Shown in pieces: positions 17,750 to 25,653 of a stretch of 64,000 nucleotides of DNA; the stretch's first letter is position 1; every line of letters begins with the position of its first letter. Location of the stretch: contig NZ_JAODNV010000004.1 of the NCBI RefSeq assembly GCF_025398195.1, positions 1 to 64,000 of the forward strand. Direction: 5' to 3'. The notes under the pieces are model-generated. The model saw only the letters and a list, made by a program, of their open reading frames with translations. It was not told the origin of the DNA and made no database searches. This DNA is from Chelativorans petroleitrophicus. Lineage in GTDB: Bacteria; Pseudomonadota; Alphaproteobacteria; Rhizobiales; Rhizobiaceae. The position numbers were made by a program, and so were the translations under genes.

Positions 17750-18550
17750 ATGGCGCCGCCGCTTGTAGATACGCATTTTCACATCTTCGACCGTTCCACC
17801 CCGCTCCTGAGCCACAGGTGGAATCCGAATGGCGAGGAGGCGAGGATCGAAGACATCCTAGTCTGCTTTGCCACCTATGGAGTGACCCACGGCGTCATCA
17901 GCACCGCCAGCATCTACGGGTTCTACAATGACGGCTTCCGCGATGCTCTGGCAAGATTTCCGAACCTGCGCGCGACGGCCAACATGCCTCTCGATGCCCC
18001 GCAACGACTGTTCGAACGAATGAGCAGCGAAGGCTTTGTCGGCATCCGCCTTCTGTGGCGACCGCTCGACGAGGTACCCGACCTCCATTCGGAGGAGTGG
18101 CAGAGATTGCTGCACCGGTGTGCGGACCATGGATGGCACGTTCACCTGACCGACAGGCCCGAGCGTATCGGCACGACAATCCAGACGCTGGAGGAAGCCG
18201 GCGTGCGGATCGTGGTCGATCACATGGGCATGACCGACACTGCGGCAGGCATCGACGACGAGGGCTTCCGCGAGATCCTGGCTGCAATCGATCGCGGGCG
18301 TACCTGGGTGAAGCTCTCGGGCGCGTTCCGCTACCGTTCGCCGGGTAACGCCGTTGCCGCCGCCCGTTCTCTCATCGATGCTGCCGGGTGGGAGAGGCTG
18401 ATGTGGGGCAGCGACTGGCCGTTCGTGGGACACATGGAAACGATGACCTATCGCGAAGCCCTTGCCAGTTTGGACTGGATTACGGATTCCCAGATGCGTC
18501 GCCGCGTCGCCGCGGACACGGCGCTGGATTTCTATTTTCGCGATTCCTGA
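17750..18550 (+). CDS. LigI-like amidohydrolase (putative lactonase), copy 2
   Basis: Paralogue of the protein at 5365-6174. It keeps VDTHFHIFDRSTPLL, VTHGVISTASIYGFYND, GFVGIRLLWRPLDEVPDL, WHVHLTDRPERI, IVVDHMGMTDTA and MWGSDWPFVG. Length is 266 residues from the ATG at 17750, which follows GGAAAGAG. The two copies agree over their whole length, and the stretch GFVGIRLLWRPLD is identical, so they likely use related substrates. The upstream region holds GTGAAA and TTTCAC half-sites in a different arrangement from the main operator. Its end is 19 bp from the convergent TRAP permease gene. Confidence 0.87.
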   Translation: MAPPLVDTHFHIFDRSTPLLSHRWNPNGEEARIEDILVCFATYGVTHGVISTASIYGFYNDGFRDALARFPNLRATANMPLDAPQRLFERMSSEGFVGIRLLWRPLDEVPDLHSEEWQRLLHRCADHGWHVHLTDRPERIGTTIQTLEEAGVRIVVDHMGMTDTAAGIDDEGFREILAAIDRGRTWVKLSGAFRYRSPGNAVAAARSLIDAAGWERLMWGSDWPFVGHMETMTYREALASLDWITDSQMRRRVAADTALDFYFRDS

Positions 18551-18569
18551 TCCTGCATCCGCTCGTTTA

Positions 18570-19883
18570 TCACGGCGCCCGCAACAAAGCCGGAAGATAG
18601 GTGATGAGCGCGGGGAAGAAGACGGCCAGTGCGACGACCACTAGGTCCGCCGCAATGAACCAGGTCGCGCCTTTGAAGATGGTGCCGAGGCGCACCTGAT
18701 CGCCGACGACCCCCTTGATCACAAAGACGTTGAGGCCGATCGGCGGCGTGATCATCCCGATCTCGAGCACCTTGGCAAGGATGATGCCGAACCAGAGCAG
18801 CTCGTAACCCGCACCCTCCATCATGGGCAGGACAATCGGCAGCGTGATCAGCATGCCGCCAATGGGTTCGAGAAACATGCCCAGGGCAAGATAGAACAGG
18901 ATGACACAGAGCAGCACGGCTGCAGGTGCAAGCTGGGTTTCCGTGACGAGATCGCCCAGGAATTGCCCCAGGCCGCTGATGGCAATAAAGCGCGCCAGCA
19001 TGCTCGCGCCAATGGCGATGATGAAAATGCTTGTCGAGGTCACAACCGTTTCCAGCAAGGTGGCGCGGATGACCTTCCAAGTCAGCCTGCGCTTTGTGGC
19101 AGCAATGACGCAAGCGAGGAACGCACCGAGTGCGCCAGCTTCGGTCGGCGTCATCACGCCGGCGAACAACCCTCCCAGCACGCCGATCATCAAGGTGAGG
19201 ATAGGCCATGTTTCGCTGAGGGACCTGAGCTTCTCGGCCATGCCTGCATGTTGGCCGCTTCTCGGCGCCAGCTCGGGATTGAGCCAGATGCGGACCATAA
19301 TGAGGGCCATATAGAATGCGAGACTGAGAAGACCGATCGCAAGGCCCCCCATGAAAAGCGCGCCGATCTGCACATTGGCCATGATGCCATAGATGATGAG
19401 CAGGATCGACGGCGGGATGAGCGCGCCCAGCGTGCCGGCGGCGGCAAGCGCGCCTGTCGCGATGCCAGGATCGTAGCGCTGCTTCAGCATTTCGGGGATC
19501 GCCATGCGCCCCATCGCCGCCGCGCAGGCCACCGACGAGCCGGTGACGGCGGCAAATCCTGCCGCGCCGCAGACTGCGGAAATCGCCGTGCCTCCCGGTA
19601 GTCGCGACAGCCATGCCTTGGCGGCATCGAAGAGACCCTGGGTGAGCCCGGCGTGATAGCTGACATAGCCCATCAGCAGAAACATCGGGACCGAACTCAG
19701 CGTCCAGTTCGCTGCGAAGTTATATGGCACGGCGCGGAGTATGCCCCAGGCCGGCCGCTCTCCCAGAAGAAGCCAGATGCCGGCGAACGATACGCCGATG
19801 AGGCTGAGCCCGATGGGCATGCGGAGGGCGAGCAGCAGCACCAGGACGCCGATGCCCAGGAAACCGATTTCGATCGATGTCAC
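18570..19883 (-). CDS. dctM: TRAP transporter large permease DctM
   Basis: Large membrane subunit of a TRAP transporter, about 437 residues with some twelve hydrophobic segments. Family features include LALRMPIGLSLIGVSF, PMFLLMGYVSYHAGLTQGLFDAA, CGAAGFAAVTGSSVACAAAMG, TLGALIPPSILLIIYGI, GVMTPTEAGALGAF and ITPPIGLNVFVIKG. The start is GTG at 19883, overlapping the stop of dctQ by 4 bp (GTGA), so the two are translationally coupled. With DctQ and DctP it imports an organic acid using an ion gradient. Confidence 0.93.
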   Translation of the reverse strand: MTSIEIGFLGIGVLVLLLALRMPIGLSLIGVSFAGIWLLLGERPAWGILRAVPYNFAANWTLSSVPMFLLMGYVSYHAGLTQGLFDAAKAWLSRLPGGTAISAVCGAAGFAAVTGSSVACAAAMGRMAIPEMLKQRYDPGIATGALAAAGTLGALIPPSILLIIYGIMANVQIGALFMGGLAIGLLSLAFYMALIMVRIWLNPELAPRSGQHAGMAEKLRSLSETWPILTLMIGVLGGLFAGVMTPTEAGALGAFLACVIAATKRRLTWKVIRATLLETVVTSTSIFIIAIGASMLARFIAISGLGQFLGDLVTETQLAPAAVLLCVILFYLALGMFLEPIGGMLITLPIVLPMMEGAGYELLWFGIILAKVLEIGMITPPIGLNVFVIKGVVGDQVRLGTIFKGATWFIAADLVVVALAVFFPALITYLPALLRAP

Positions 19884-20419
19884 GACTGTGTTTCCGGATT
19901 CTGACCTGCGGCACCATCGAGGCCGTTCGGCAGACGGAACAGATAGGCCGCGAACTTGTAGAAGAGAACGACGGCAATGAGGCCGCAACCGACAGGGAGA
20001 ATGAAATAGCCGGGCCAGATGGGGACCGGAAGGTTGTTCTCAATCACCTTGGCGGACGTGTCGAATTTCGACATGGCTTCCAGCCAGGAGGCACGCGCCA
20101 TCACGGCATAGATGATGCCGCCAACGAGATAGAACCACGACCGCAGATGGCGCTGGACGGCGGGTGCCAGACGCTCCGTAACGATCTCCACCGCGATGTG
20201 GCCGTCGGTACGCTCGGGCAGCGCCAAGGGCAGGAACACCACGAACAGCATGTAATAGTGGGACACAAAGGCGATGGTGGCGGGCAACGGTGAATTGAAG
20301 ACATAACGCCCGACCACATCCACCGTGACCTGCAGCATCATGATGCAGACCGTGATGCCGGCGAGCAGCGCTGTCGCGTCGGTGAGGCGGTGGAGTAAGC
20401 GTCCGATAGCACGAAACAT
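19880..20419 (-). CDS. dctQ: TRAP transporter small permease DctQ
   Basis: Small permease of 179 residues with four hydrophobic segments (ATALLAGITVCIMMLQVTVDVVGRYVF, IAFVSHYYMLFVVFLPLAL, FYLVGGIIYAVMA and GYFILPVGCGLIAVVLFYKF). The segment VGRYVFNSPLPATIAFVSHYYM is the DctQ signature around the first loop. It lies between dctP (54-bp gap) and dctM (4-bp overlap) in one operon. Confidence 0.88.
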   Translation of the reverse strand: MFRAIGRLLHRLTDATALLAGITVCIMMLQVTVDVVGRYVFNSPLPATIAFVSHYYMLFVVFLPLALPERTDGHIAVEIVTERLAPAVQRHLRSWFYLVGGIIYAVMARASWLEAMSKFDTSAKVIENNLPVPIWPGYFILPVGCGLIAVVLFYKFAAYLFRLPNGLDGAAGQNPETQS

Positions 20420-20473
20420 GTGTCAACTTTCGACGCCGGATGGGGGCGGCGAGCCGCCCCCACTCGCATTGGA

Positions 20474-21613
20474 TCAATCAAGACCGTAGGTCGCAACATC
20501 AACCTTCGAAAAGACCTCGTTCCAGTAAATCTCCGCTAGCCCGGCCTCGGTTCCGTCCCAATCGGCGATGATGCCCTTCCATTTCTCGACGAGTTCGGTG
20601 ACCTTGGCAATCTTCTCACTGACGTTCTTGAGGCCGAACTCTTCCGTAAACTGCTTCTCAATCACGGGCAGGTCGGCTTCGAGGAACGCTGCGGTTGCGG
20701 CGCGGATCTCGTCGCTGGCGGGAATGATCTCCACGCCCTTGCTGGGCGCGCTTTCGATATTGCGAAGGGCGTCGGCATAGTATTCGGCCGTTGCCCCGGC
20801 GGAGCCGGCCGCGGCAGCGCGCAGCAGGATGCGGCGCTGATCCTCGGTCAGCGAGGTCCAGGTCTCGCGGTTGAAATTCTGAGGATCGACGCCGGAATAG
20901 ACGCCTCCCGGAATGTCGAGCATCGCGTAGTTGACGACCTCGGCCATCTTGTAGCCCGTCAGGTCTGACACCGAATTGGCGACGCAATCGGCCACGCCCT
21001 GCGCCACCGCCTCATACATCTCATTGGCCGGGATGGCGACCTGCACGCCGCCGTAATACTCCACGAAACGGCCGAAATTGGCGGCGCCGACGCGCACCTT
21101 GCGGCCCTTGAGATCGTCGGGCGAACGCACAGCCTCGCGGCAGAGCAGATCGAAGGTACCCGACGAAAGCGAGCCGAGATAAACCTGATTGTGGCTCTTG
21201 TATCCCTCCAGACACTCCTCGCAGTTGAAGAAGATGTATTCCGCCATCACGCCGGCCATCGCCGCACCCGGCGCCTTGGTCGGCGTGCCGTTGGTCATAA
21301 GCATCGTGAGATTAGCGGCAAGATTCGATTCCGGGAATTCCGAAGGGTAGTAGGGCGGCAGGATCACCCCGATATCGACAACACCGTCGCGCAGGCCGGC
21401 CGGAATCTCGGTGAATGCCAGCAGCGAGCCACTGTGATGCACCTGCACCGTCATATCTGAATTTTCGGTGAGGTACTTCACGAAAGCCTCGGTTGCCTTA
21501 TAGGCAGGCGACGTTACCGGATAGCCGCTCGCCATGCGGAATTCCTGCGCGTCGGCAGGAACCGCCATTGCGGCCGCAATCGAGACCGCCAAAAGAAACT
21601 TCATCGACCGCAT
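20474..21613 (-). CDS. dctP: TRAP transporter substrate-binding protein DctP
   Basis: Periplasmic binding protein, 379 residues, with signal peptide MRSMKFLLAVSIAAAMAVPA before DAQEFRMASGYP. The DctP fold is supported by GVVDIGVILPPYYPSEFPESNL, DLKGRKVRVG (the segment containing the usual substrate-binding Arg) and PANEMYEAVAQGVADC. The ATG at 21613 follows GGAGGAA; the frame is open another 20 codons but lacks a site there. It is the first gene of dctPQM. The promoter region shared with the divergent SDR gene carries the CTGAC-N5-GTCAG / TGTC-N-GACA site at 21640-21658. Confidence 0.92.
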   Translation of the reverse strand: MRSMKFLLAVSIAAAMAVPADAQEFRMASGYPVTSPAYKATEAFVKYLTENSDMTVQVHHSGSLLAFTEIPAGLRDGVVDIGVILPPYYPSEFPESNLAANLTMLMTNGTPTKAPGAAMAGVMAEYIFFNCEECLEGYKSHNQVYLGSLSSGTFDLLCREAVRSPDDLKGRKVRVGAANFGRFVEYYGGVQVAIPANEMYEAVAQGVADCVANSVSDLTGYKMAEVVNYAMLDIPGGVYSGVDPQNFNRETWTSLTEDQRRILLRAAAAGSAGATAEYYADALRNIESAPSKGVEIIPASDEIRAATAAFLEADLPVIEKQFTEEFGLKNVSEKIAKVTELVEKWKGIIADWDGTEAGLAEIYWNEVFSKVDVATYGLD

Positions 21614-21639
21614 TCCTATTTCCTCCACTAGTGGCCATA

Positions 21640-21658
21640 CTGACCTATTGTCAGACAG
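21640..21658. promoter_or_regulatory. candidate operator CTGAC-N5-GTCAG / TGTC-A-GACA
   Basis: CTGAC-CTATT-GTCAG is a perfect inverted repeat, overlapping TGTC-A-GACA on its right side. The 13 bases 21646-21658, read on the minus strand, are identical to 4344-4356 upstream of the IclR gene. The site is 27 bp upstream of dctP and about 50 bp upstream of the divergent SDR start. Confidence 0.6.
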
Positions 21659-21709
21659 GCATATAACAATCACTGGGCTAGACGGAACCCTCTTGTCAAG
21701 GAGGCTGTA

Positions 21710-22447
21710 GTGGAAGACGGCAAGCGGCGCACCGCGATACTGACCGGGGCGGCCGGAGGAATCGGCCAGGTCTGCCTGGCGGAGCTATTGAAGGACGGCT
21801 GGCATGTGGTTGCGGCAGACCGCCAACCGCTTCCGTGGATACCGCAGGAAGCCGCCAGCCGGGTGCTGGAACTGCGTGTTGATATTTCGCTGCCAAACGC
21901 GGCGGCCCACATTGCAGAAGAGGCGGTGCGCTGGACTGGGCGGATCGATCTTCTGTGCAACAATGCGGGTATCGGCAATGCGGGGCCTGTTCACGAAACC
22001 AGCGATGCCGATCTCCTTCGCTTCATGAACGTCAATTTCGCAGCGGCCTTCCGCCTTTCACGCGTAGCTTTGCCTCACATGGAAAGCGGCGCATCGATCA
22101 TCCATATCACCTCGGTGCTGGGCCTTCTCGGCACGCCCTCTACGGCGGCCTATGCCGCCAGCAAGGCGGCCCTGATCGGACTAACGCGGCAGATGGCGCG
22201 CGAATACGGTCCGCGCGGGATCCGCACCAATGCGGTGGCGCCGGGGCTGATCGACACGCAGCTGGTACGCGATCGCCTCAACAACGATGCTGCGTTTCGC
22301 CGGATCTGGAAGGATGGAACACCCTTCCCCCGTCTCGGCAAACCCGAGGACATTGCGAAGGCGGTGCGTTTCCTCGCTTCGGGCGATGCCGCCTTCGTCA
22401 ATGGGCACGTGCTGGTGGTGGACGGCGGGTGGAGCGCTGCCGGATAG
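21710..22447 (+). CDS. short-chain dehydrogenase/reductase (SDR) 1
   Basis: Classical SDR of 245 residues. The cofactor motif TGAAGGIG is at the N-terminus, NNAGIGNAG in mid-protein, and the catalytic YAASK is preceded by the strand with Ser (IIHITSV). The start is GTG at 21710, six bases after AAGGAGG. The expected reaction is NAD(P)-dependent oxidation of a secondary alcohol or reduction of a ketone. It is divergent from the TRAP operon and probably shares its operator, so the imported compound may be its substrate. Confidence 0.88.
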   Translation: MEDGKRRTAILTGAAGGIGQVCLAELLKDGWHVVAADRQPLPWIPQEAASRVLELRVDISLPNAAAHIAEEAVRWTGRIDLLCNNAGIGNAGPVHETSDADLLRFMNVNFAAAFRLSRVALPHMESGASIIHITSVLGLLGTPSTAAYAASKAALIGLTRQMAREYGPRGIRTNAVAPGLIDTQLVRDRLNNDAAFRRIWKDGTPFPRLGKPEDIAKAVRFLASGDAAFVNGHVLVVDGGWSAAG

Positions 22448-22530
22448 GCAGGCCGATCTGTTGATGGGCTTGGGACCTGACAGCTTCGAGCCCAGCGCGA
22501 CGATAGCCGATTCGGGTGGATAGCTACCGC

Positions 22531-23877
22531 TCAGCGGCAGGAAAGCGCCGCAAGGATGCCGGCGTCCTCGACCGTGTCGATTTCCCACACGGCTTCGATC
22601 AGCCGCTGCCGGCGTTCACTCGGGATGCGTGATTTTGCCAGGGCATGGAATTTCGCCTCGATATCCGCTTCGACCATCGGAGCTTCGAGGCTGCCGCGGG
22701 CGGCCCGCACCTCCTCGCTCCAGGTCCGGCCGTCGCGCGCCGTCACCACGACGCGGGCGGCGCCCGTCGGCAGATCGGGGACGACGGCGACGCTGACGCG
22801 CCTGCGCAGCTCGGCAACTGCCGGATCCCGCACCGCCGCGTCGCTGAAATCCTCAAGCCCCGGCGCACCGCGAATGAGCGTTACCGCGGCGGCGTGCTGC
22901 GCGCTCACCTGCGAAAGGCGGCCGGTGGCTACCTCTGGCCGGTCAGTCCGGTCTGCCAGCAGCCGGTCGCCCTCGACCCGCACGGAAATGATCTCGGCGA
23001 GGTCCATATCGAACCTGCCGCGCAAGGCCAGGCAGGCGTCGATCACAGCATTCAGCACCACGCCGCAGGGATAGGGCTTGAACGTGTTGTTCGGCAGTTC
23101 CCAGCGCTCTCCCAGGGCTTTAATAACCCCCGGAGAAACGAGACCTTCGCCATAAAGGCGCAGGAAGCCGCGCTCGCCCTCCAGCGGCGCGGGCGGGCCG
23201 GATACCCCTGCCTGAGCCATCAGCGCAGCCAGCAGCCCATTCCGCGCGGCATTGCCCACCGCAACGCTCTTGGCATGGGTGCCGAGAAGCTCCACCATGC
23301 CAGCGCTCTGGCCCGCCGCGATCGCCAGCGCCCAAACCAACTGCTGTTGCGATAGACCGAGCAGCCGGCCGGCGGCCAGCGCCGCGCCGAAGATGCCGCA
23401 GGTGGCCGTGATGTGCCAGCCACGCCGGTAATGATGCGGATGGAGTGCGTTGCCCAGCCGGCATTCGACCTCGATCCCAATGCCAAGGGCGGCCAGAAAG
23501 TCGCGTCCCGAAACCTTCCGGGTTTCCGCCAGTGCCAGCAGCGCCGGCGCCACGGGCGCGGTGGGATGGATGATCGTCGGAATATGTGTGTCGTCGAAAT
23601 CGAACACATTGGCGCTGGCGGCATTGAGAAATGCCGCCGTCGGCGCATCGAACCGCTGGCCGCTGCCGATCACCGTCGCGTCCGGCGCCCCCGAAAAACG
23701 CGTCAGCACAGTTCGGCAGGCTACAATGGCGGGATCTTCGCACCCCACGATCGCCGTGGCAAACATGTTGAGAAGCGAGCGCCGCGCCATCGCAGCGACA
23801 TGCGGCGGGAGCTCGGCGGACGGAAACGTGGCGGCAAAGCCGGCGAGCGCCTGCGAGATCGCGCCATCGCTGCTCAT
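22531..23877 (-). CDS. MmgE/PrpD-family protein, copy 1
   Basis: Protein of 448 residues of the 2-methylcitrate dehydratase family, which also covers cis-aconitate decarboxylase and iminodisuccinate epimerase. Typical features are SLLNMFATAIVGCEDPAIV, AAFLNAASANVFDFDDTH, HPTAPVAPALLALAE, GWHITATCGIFGAALAAGRLLGLS and KPYPCGVVLNAVIDACLAL. The start ATG at 23877 overlaps the stop of the preceding SDR (ATGA). It lies at the end of a minus-strand operon (lactonase, SDR, MmgE/PrpD), all coupled by 4-bp overlaps. A dehydratase or isomerase step is likely; the substrate is open. Confidence 0.87.
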   Translation of the reverse strand: MSSDGAISQALAGFAATFPSAELPPHVAAMARRSLLNMFATAIVGCEDPAIVACRTVLTRFSGAPDATVIGSGQRFDAPTAAFLNAASANVFDFDDTHIPTIIHPTAPVAPALLALAETRKVSGRDFLAALGIGIEVECRLGNALHPHHYRRGWHITATCGIFGAALAAGRLLGLSQQQLVWALAIAAGQSAGMVELLGTHAKSVAVGNAARNGLLAALMAQAGVSGPPAPLEGERGFLRLYGEGLVSPGVIKALGERWELPNNTFKPYPCGVVLNAVIDACLALRGRFDMDLAEIISVRVEGDRLLADRTDRPEVATGRLSQVSAQHAAAVTLIRGAPGLEDFSDAAVRDPAVAELRRRVSVAVVPDLPTGAARVVVTARDGRTWSEEVRAARGSLEAPMVEADIEAKFHALAKSRIPSERRQRLIEAVWEIDTVEDAGILAALSCR

Positions 23878-24656
23878 GCGGCGGCCCATCCAGCGTCAAC
23901 CGGGATGGCGGCGCCGTTGATGTCAGCCATTCCGGGCCGGCACAGGAAGACGACGAGGTCGGTCACGGCCGCGAGCGAAATGAAGCGCCCGCTCGGCTGG
24001 CGGGCCGACAGATATTCGCGCGTCGCCGTCTCGACATCCTTGCCTTCCTCCGCCGCGATGCGCGCGATTCGCGCCTCGATGTCGGGGGTCGGAAGCGTGC
24101 CGGGACAGATGGCGTTGCAGGAAATGTCGGTGCCGGCGACCTCCAGCGCCACGGTCCGCGTCAGGCCCAAGATGGCTGTCTTGGCTGTCACGTAGTCGAC
24201 CCTGCGCGCCGCAGCACGGAAGCTGTAAATCGAGGCGTAGTTGACGATGCGGCCGAAGCCGCGTTGGCGCATACCGGGAAGTACGAGCCGGATGGCATGA
24301 AACGGCGCGGAAAGGTTGACCGACAGGGCACGCTCCCAATCCTCGGCGGCCAACTCCTCTACATGCGCGAAATTGCGCGTCACGGCATTGTTCACCAGTA
24401 TGTCGATGGCGCCGGCCCGCGCGACCGCCGCCTCGATCATGCTTGCTACGCCCTCGGGCGAGGCAAGGTCCGCCTGCACGTAATGCGCGGAGACACCGAA
24501 GCGGGAGGCAAGGTCCTGCGCGATCCTCTCGCCCTCTTCCTGTCCCATCAGACCATGGAGGACAACATCGTGGCTCGCGCGTGCGAGCGCCTCGGCGGTG
24601 GCAAGCCCAAGCCCCGCGGTCGAGCCGGTAACGATCGCTGTTTTCCGTGAACTCAT
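23874..24656 (-). CDS. short-chain dehydrogenase/reductase (SDR) 2
   Basis: SDR of 260 residues with TGSTAGLG at the cofactor site, NNAVTRNF, and the active-site YVTAK preceded by IVNYASIYSF. The region ALEVAGTDISCNAICPGTLPTPD is characteristic of the 3-hydroxybutyrate dehydrogenase branch. The start overlaps the stop of the lactonase gene and its own stop overlaps the start of the MmgE/PrpD gene, so the three are translated together. Probably oxidises the hydroxy-acid released by the lactonase (inference from order). Confidence 0.88.
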   Translation of the reverse strand: MSSRKTAIVTGSTAGLGLATAEALARASHDVVLHGLMGQEEGERIAQDLASRFGVSAHYVQADLASPEGVASMIEAAVARAGAIDILVNNAVTRNFAHVEELAAEDWERALSVNLSAPFHAIRLVLPGMRQRGFGRIVNYASIYSFRAAARRVDYVTAKTAILGLTRTVALEVAGTDISCNAICPGTLPTPDIEARIARIAAEEGKDVETATREYLSARQPSGRFISLAAVTDLVVFLCRPGMADINGAAIPVDAGWAAA

Positions 24657-25471
24657 TTCACCGGCGCCTCGTCAAGCCGCACGACCACGCCTTCAAGATC
24701 GGGGGCCGGAGCGCGATAGCGGGACATGACCAGCGGATCATGCCCCGGAATGATGTGATCGGGCGAATCCGCCAGCTCGTGAAGGGTTCGGAAGCCCTCC
24801 ATCATCTCGATCACGCTGCTCAGCACCGGGAACGGCCGCTGCTCTTCGAAATTCGCGTAAAGATGCGAGGCATCCGAAGCAACAACGACCCAGCCGCGCT
24901 TCGTCCAAACTCGCACCACCTGCAGGCCGGCGCTGTGGCCACCGATATGGTGCACCGACAAACCGTCTGCCAGTTCGGCCGATCCGTCATGGAAGTGCAC
25001 GCGCCCGCAATACAGGCAGCGCACGAAATGGACGATGTTCTCGACATCGTAAGGGTGGTTCAGTGCATGATGGCACATGCAGCGGCCAGTGGCATAGGAC
25101 ACCTCGACATCCTGCACATGGAGCCTTGCCCGCGGGAAATCCTCTAGCGTGCCCGCATGGTCGTAATGCAGGTGCGTAAGGATGATGTCGTCAATGTGAG
25201 CCGCGTCGAGACCGAACCGGGCAAGGAGGGGCGCGGGTCGGGAGATCAGCGTACGCTTGCGCCTCGCCGCGGCTTCCTCGCCGAAGCCCGTATCGATGAC
25301 GAAGCTGCGGTCTCCGCGCCGCGCGACCCAGACGAAATAATCGAGATCGGACGCCGTCTCGTGCGCGTCGCCGAGAATGAAGTTATCGCTCGCCTTCCGG
25401 CCGCTGTGGTTCGCATAGCGGATGGCAAAGAGCTCGAAAGGCTCGATAGGCTGCGTTCCCGTCCGCGGCAT
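24653..25471 (-). CDS. metallo-beta-lactamase-fold lactonase (AHL-lactonase-like)
   Basis: 272 residues. The di-zinc motif THLHYDHAG, then VRCLYCGRV, HIGGHSAGLQVV, VASDASHLY and IIPGHDP give the ligands of AiiA/BlcC-type lactonases. Such enzymes open acyl-homoserine lactones or gamma-butyrolactone. The ATG at 25471 follows AAGGAGGTGG, one of the strongest ribosome-binding sites in the window. It heads a three-gene overlapping operon and is divergent from a Baeyer-Villiger monooxygenase, an arrangement that suits hydrolysis of the lactone made by that enzyme. Quorum quenching cannot be excluded. Confidence 0.85.
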   Translation of the reverse strand: MPRTGTQPIEPFELFAIRYANHSGRKASDNFILGDAHETASDLDYFVWVARRGDRSFVIDTGFGEEAAARRKRTLISRPAPLLARFGLDAAHIDDIILTHLHYDHAGTLEDFPRARLHVQDVEVSYATGRCMCHHALNHPYDVENIVHFVRCLYCGRVHFHDGSAELADGLSVHHIGGHSAGLQVVRVWTKRGWVVVASDASHLYANFEEQRPFPVLSSVIEMMEGFRTLHELADSPDHIIPGHDPLVMSRYRAPAPDLEGVVVRLDEAPVK

Positions 25472-25553
25472 TTCCACCTCCTTCGAAAAGTGCCGGCAGG
25501 GGAAGCGATTTTAGCGCCGCCTGTCAAGCCGGTCATTCTGACTTGTGGTAAGA

Positions 25554-25564
25554 TTGACTGACAG
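25554..25564. promoter_or_regulatory. degenerate TGTC-N-GACA-like site in the lactonase/monooxygenase divergent region
   Basis: TTGACTGACAG differs from the left arm shared by the sites at 4344 and 21646 by one core base. Nearby GTCA-TTC-TGAC (25532-25542) is a further small inverted repeat. The site is weak alone but placed like the other two. Confidence 0.3.
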
Positions 25565-25653
25565 CCCGACAGAAAGGTTGCCCATTCGCAGGGACCGTGC
25601 TAATCGCCCTCAAAGACGCTCCGCGCTGCGCAGCGCCGATAACGGGTGGTTCG

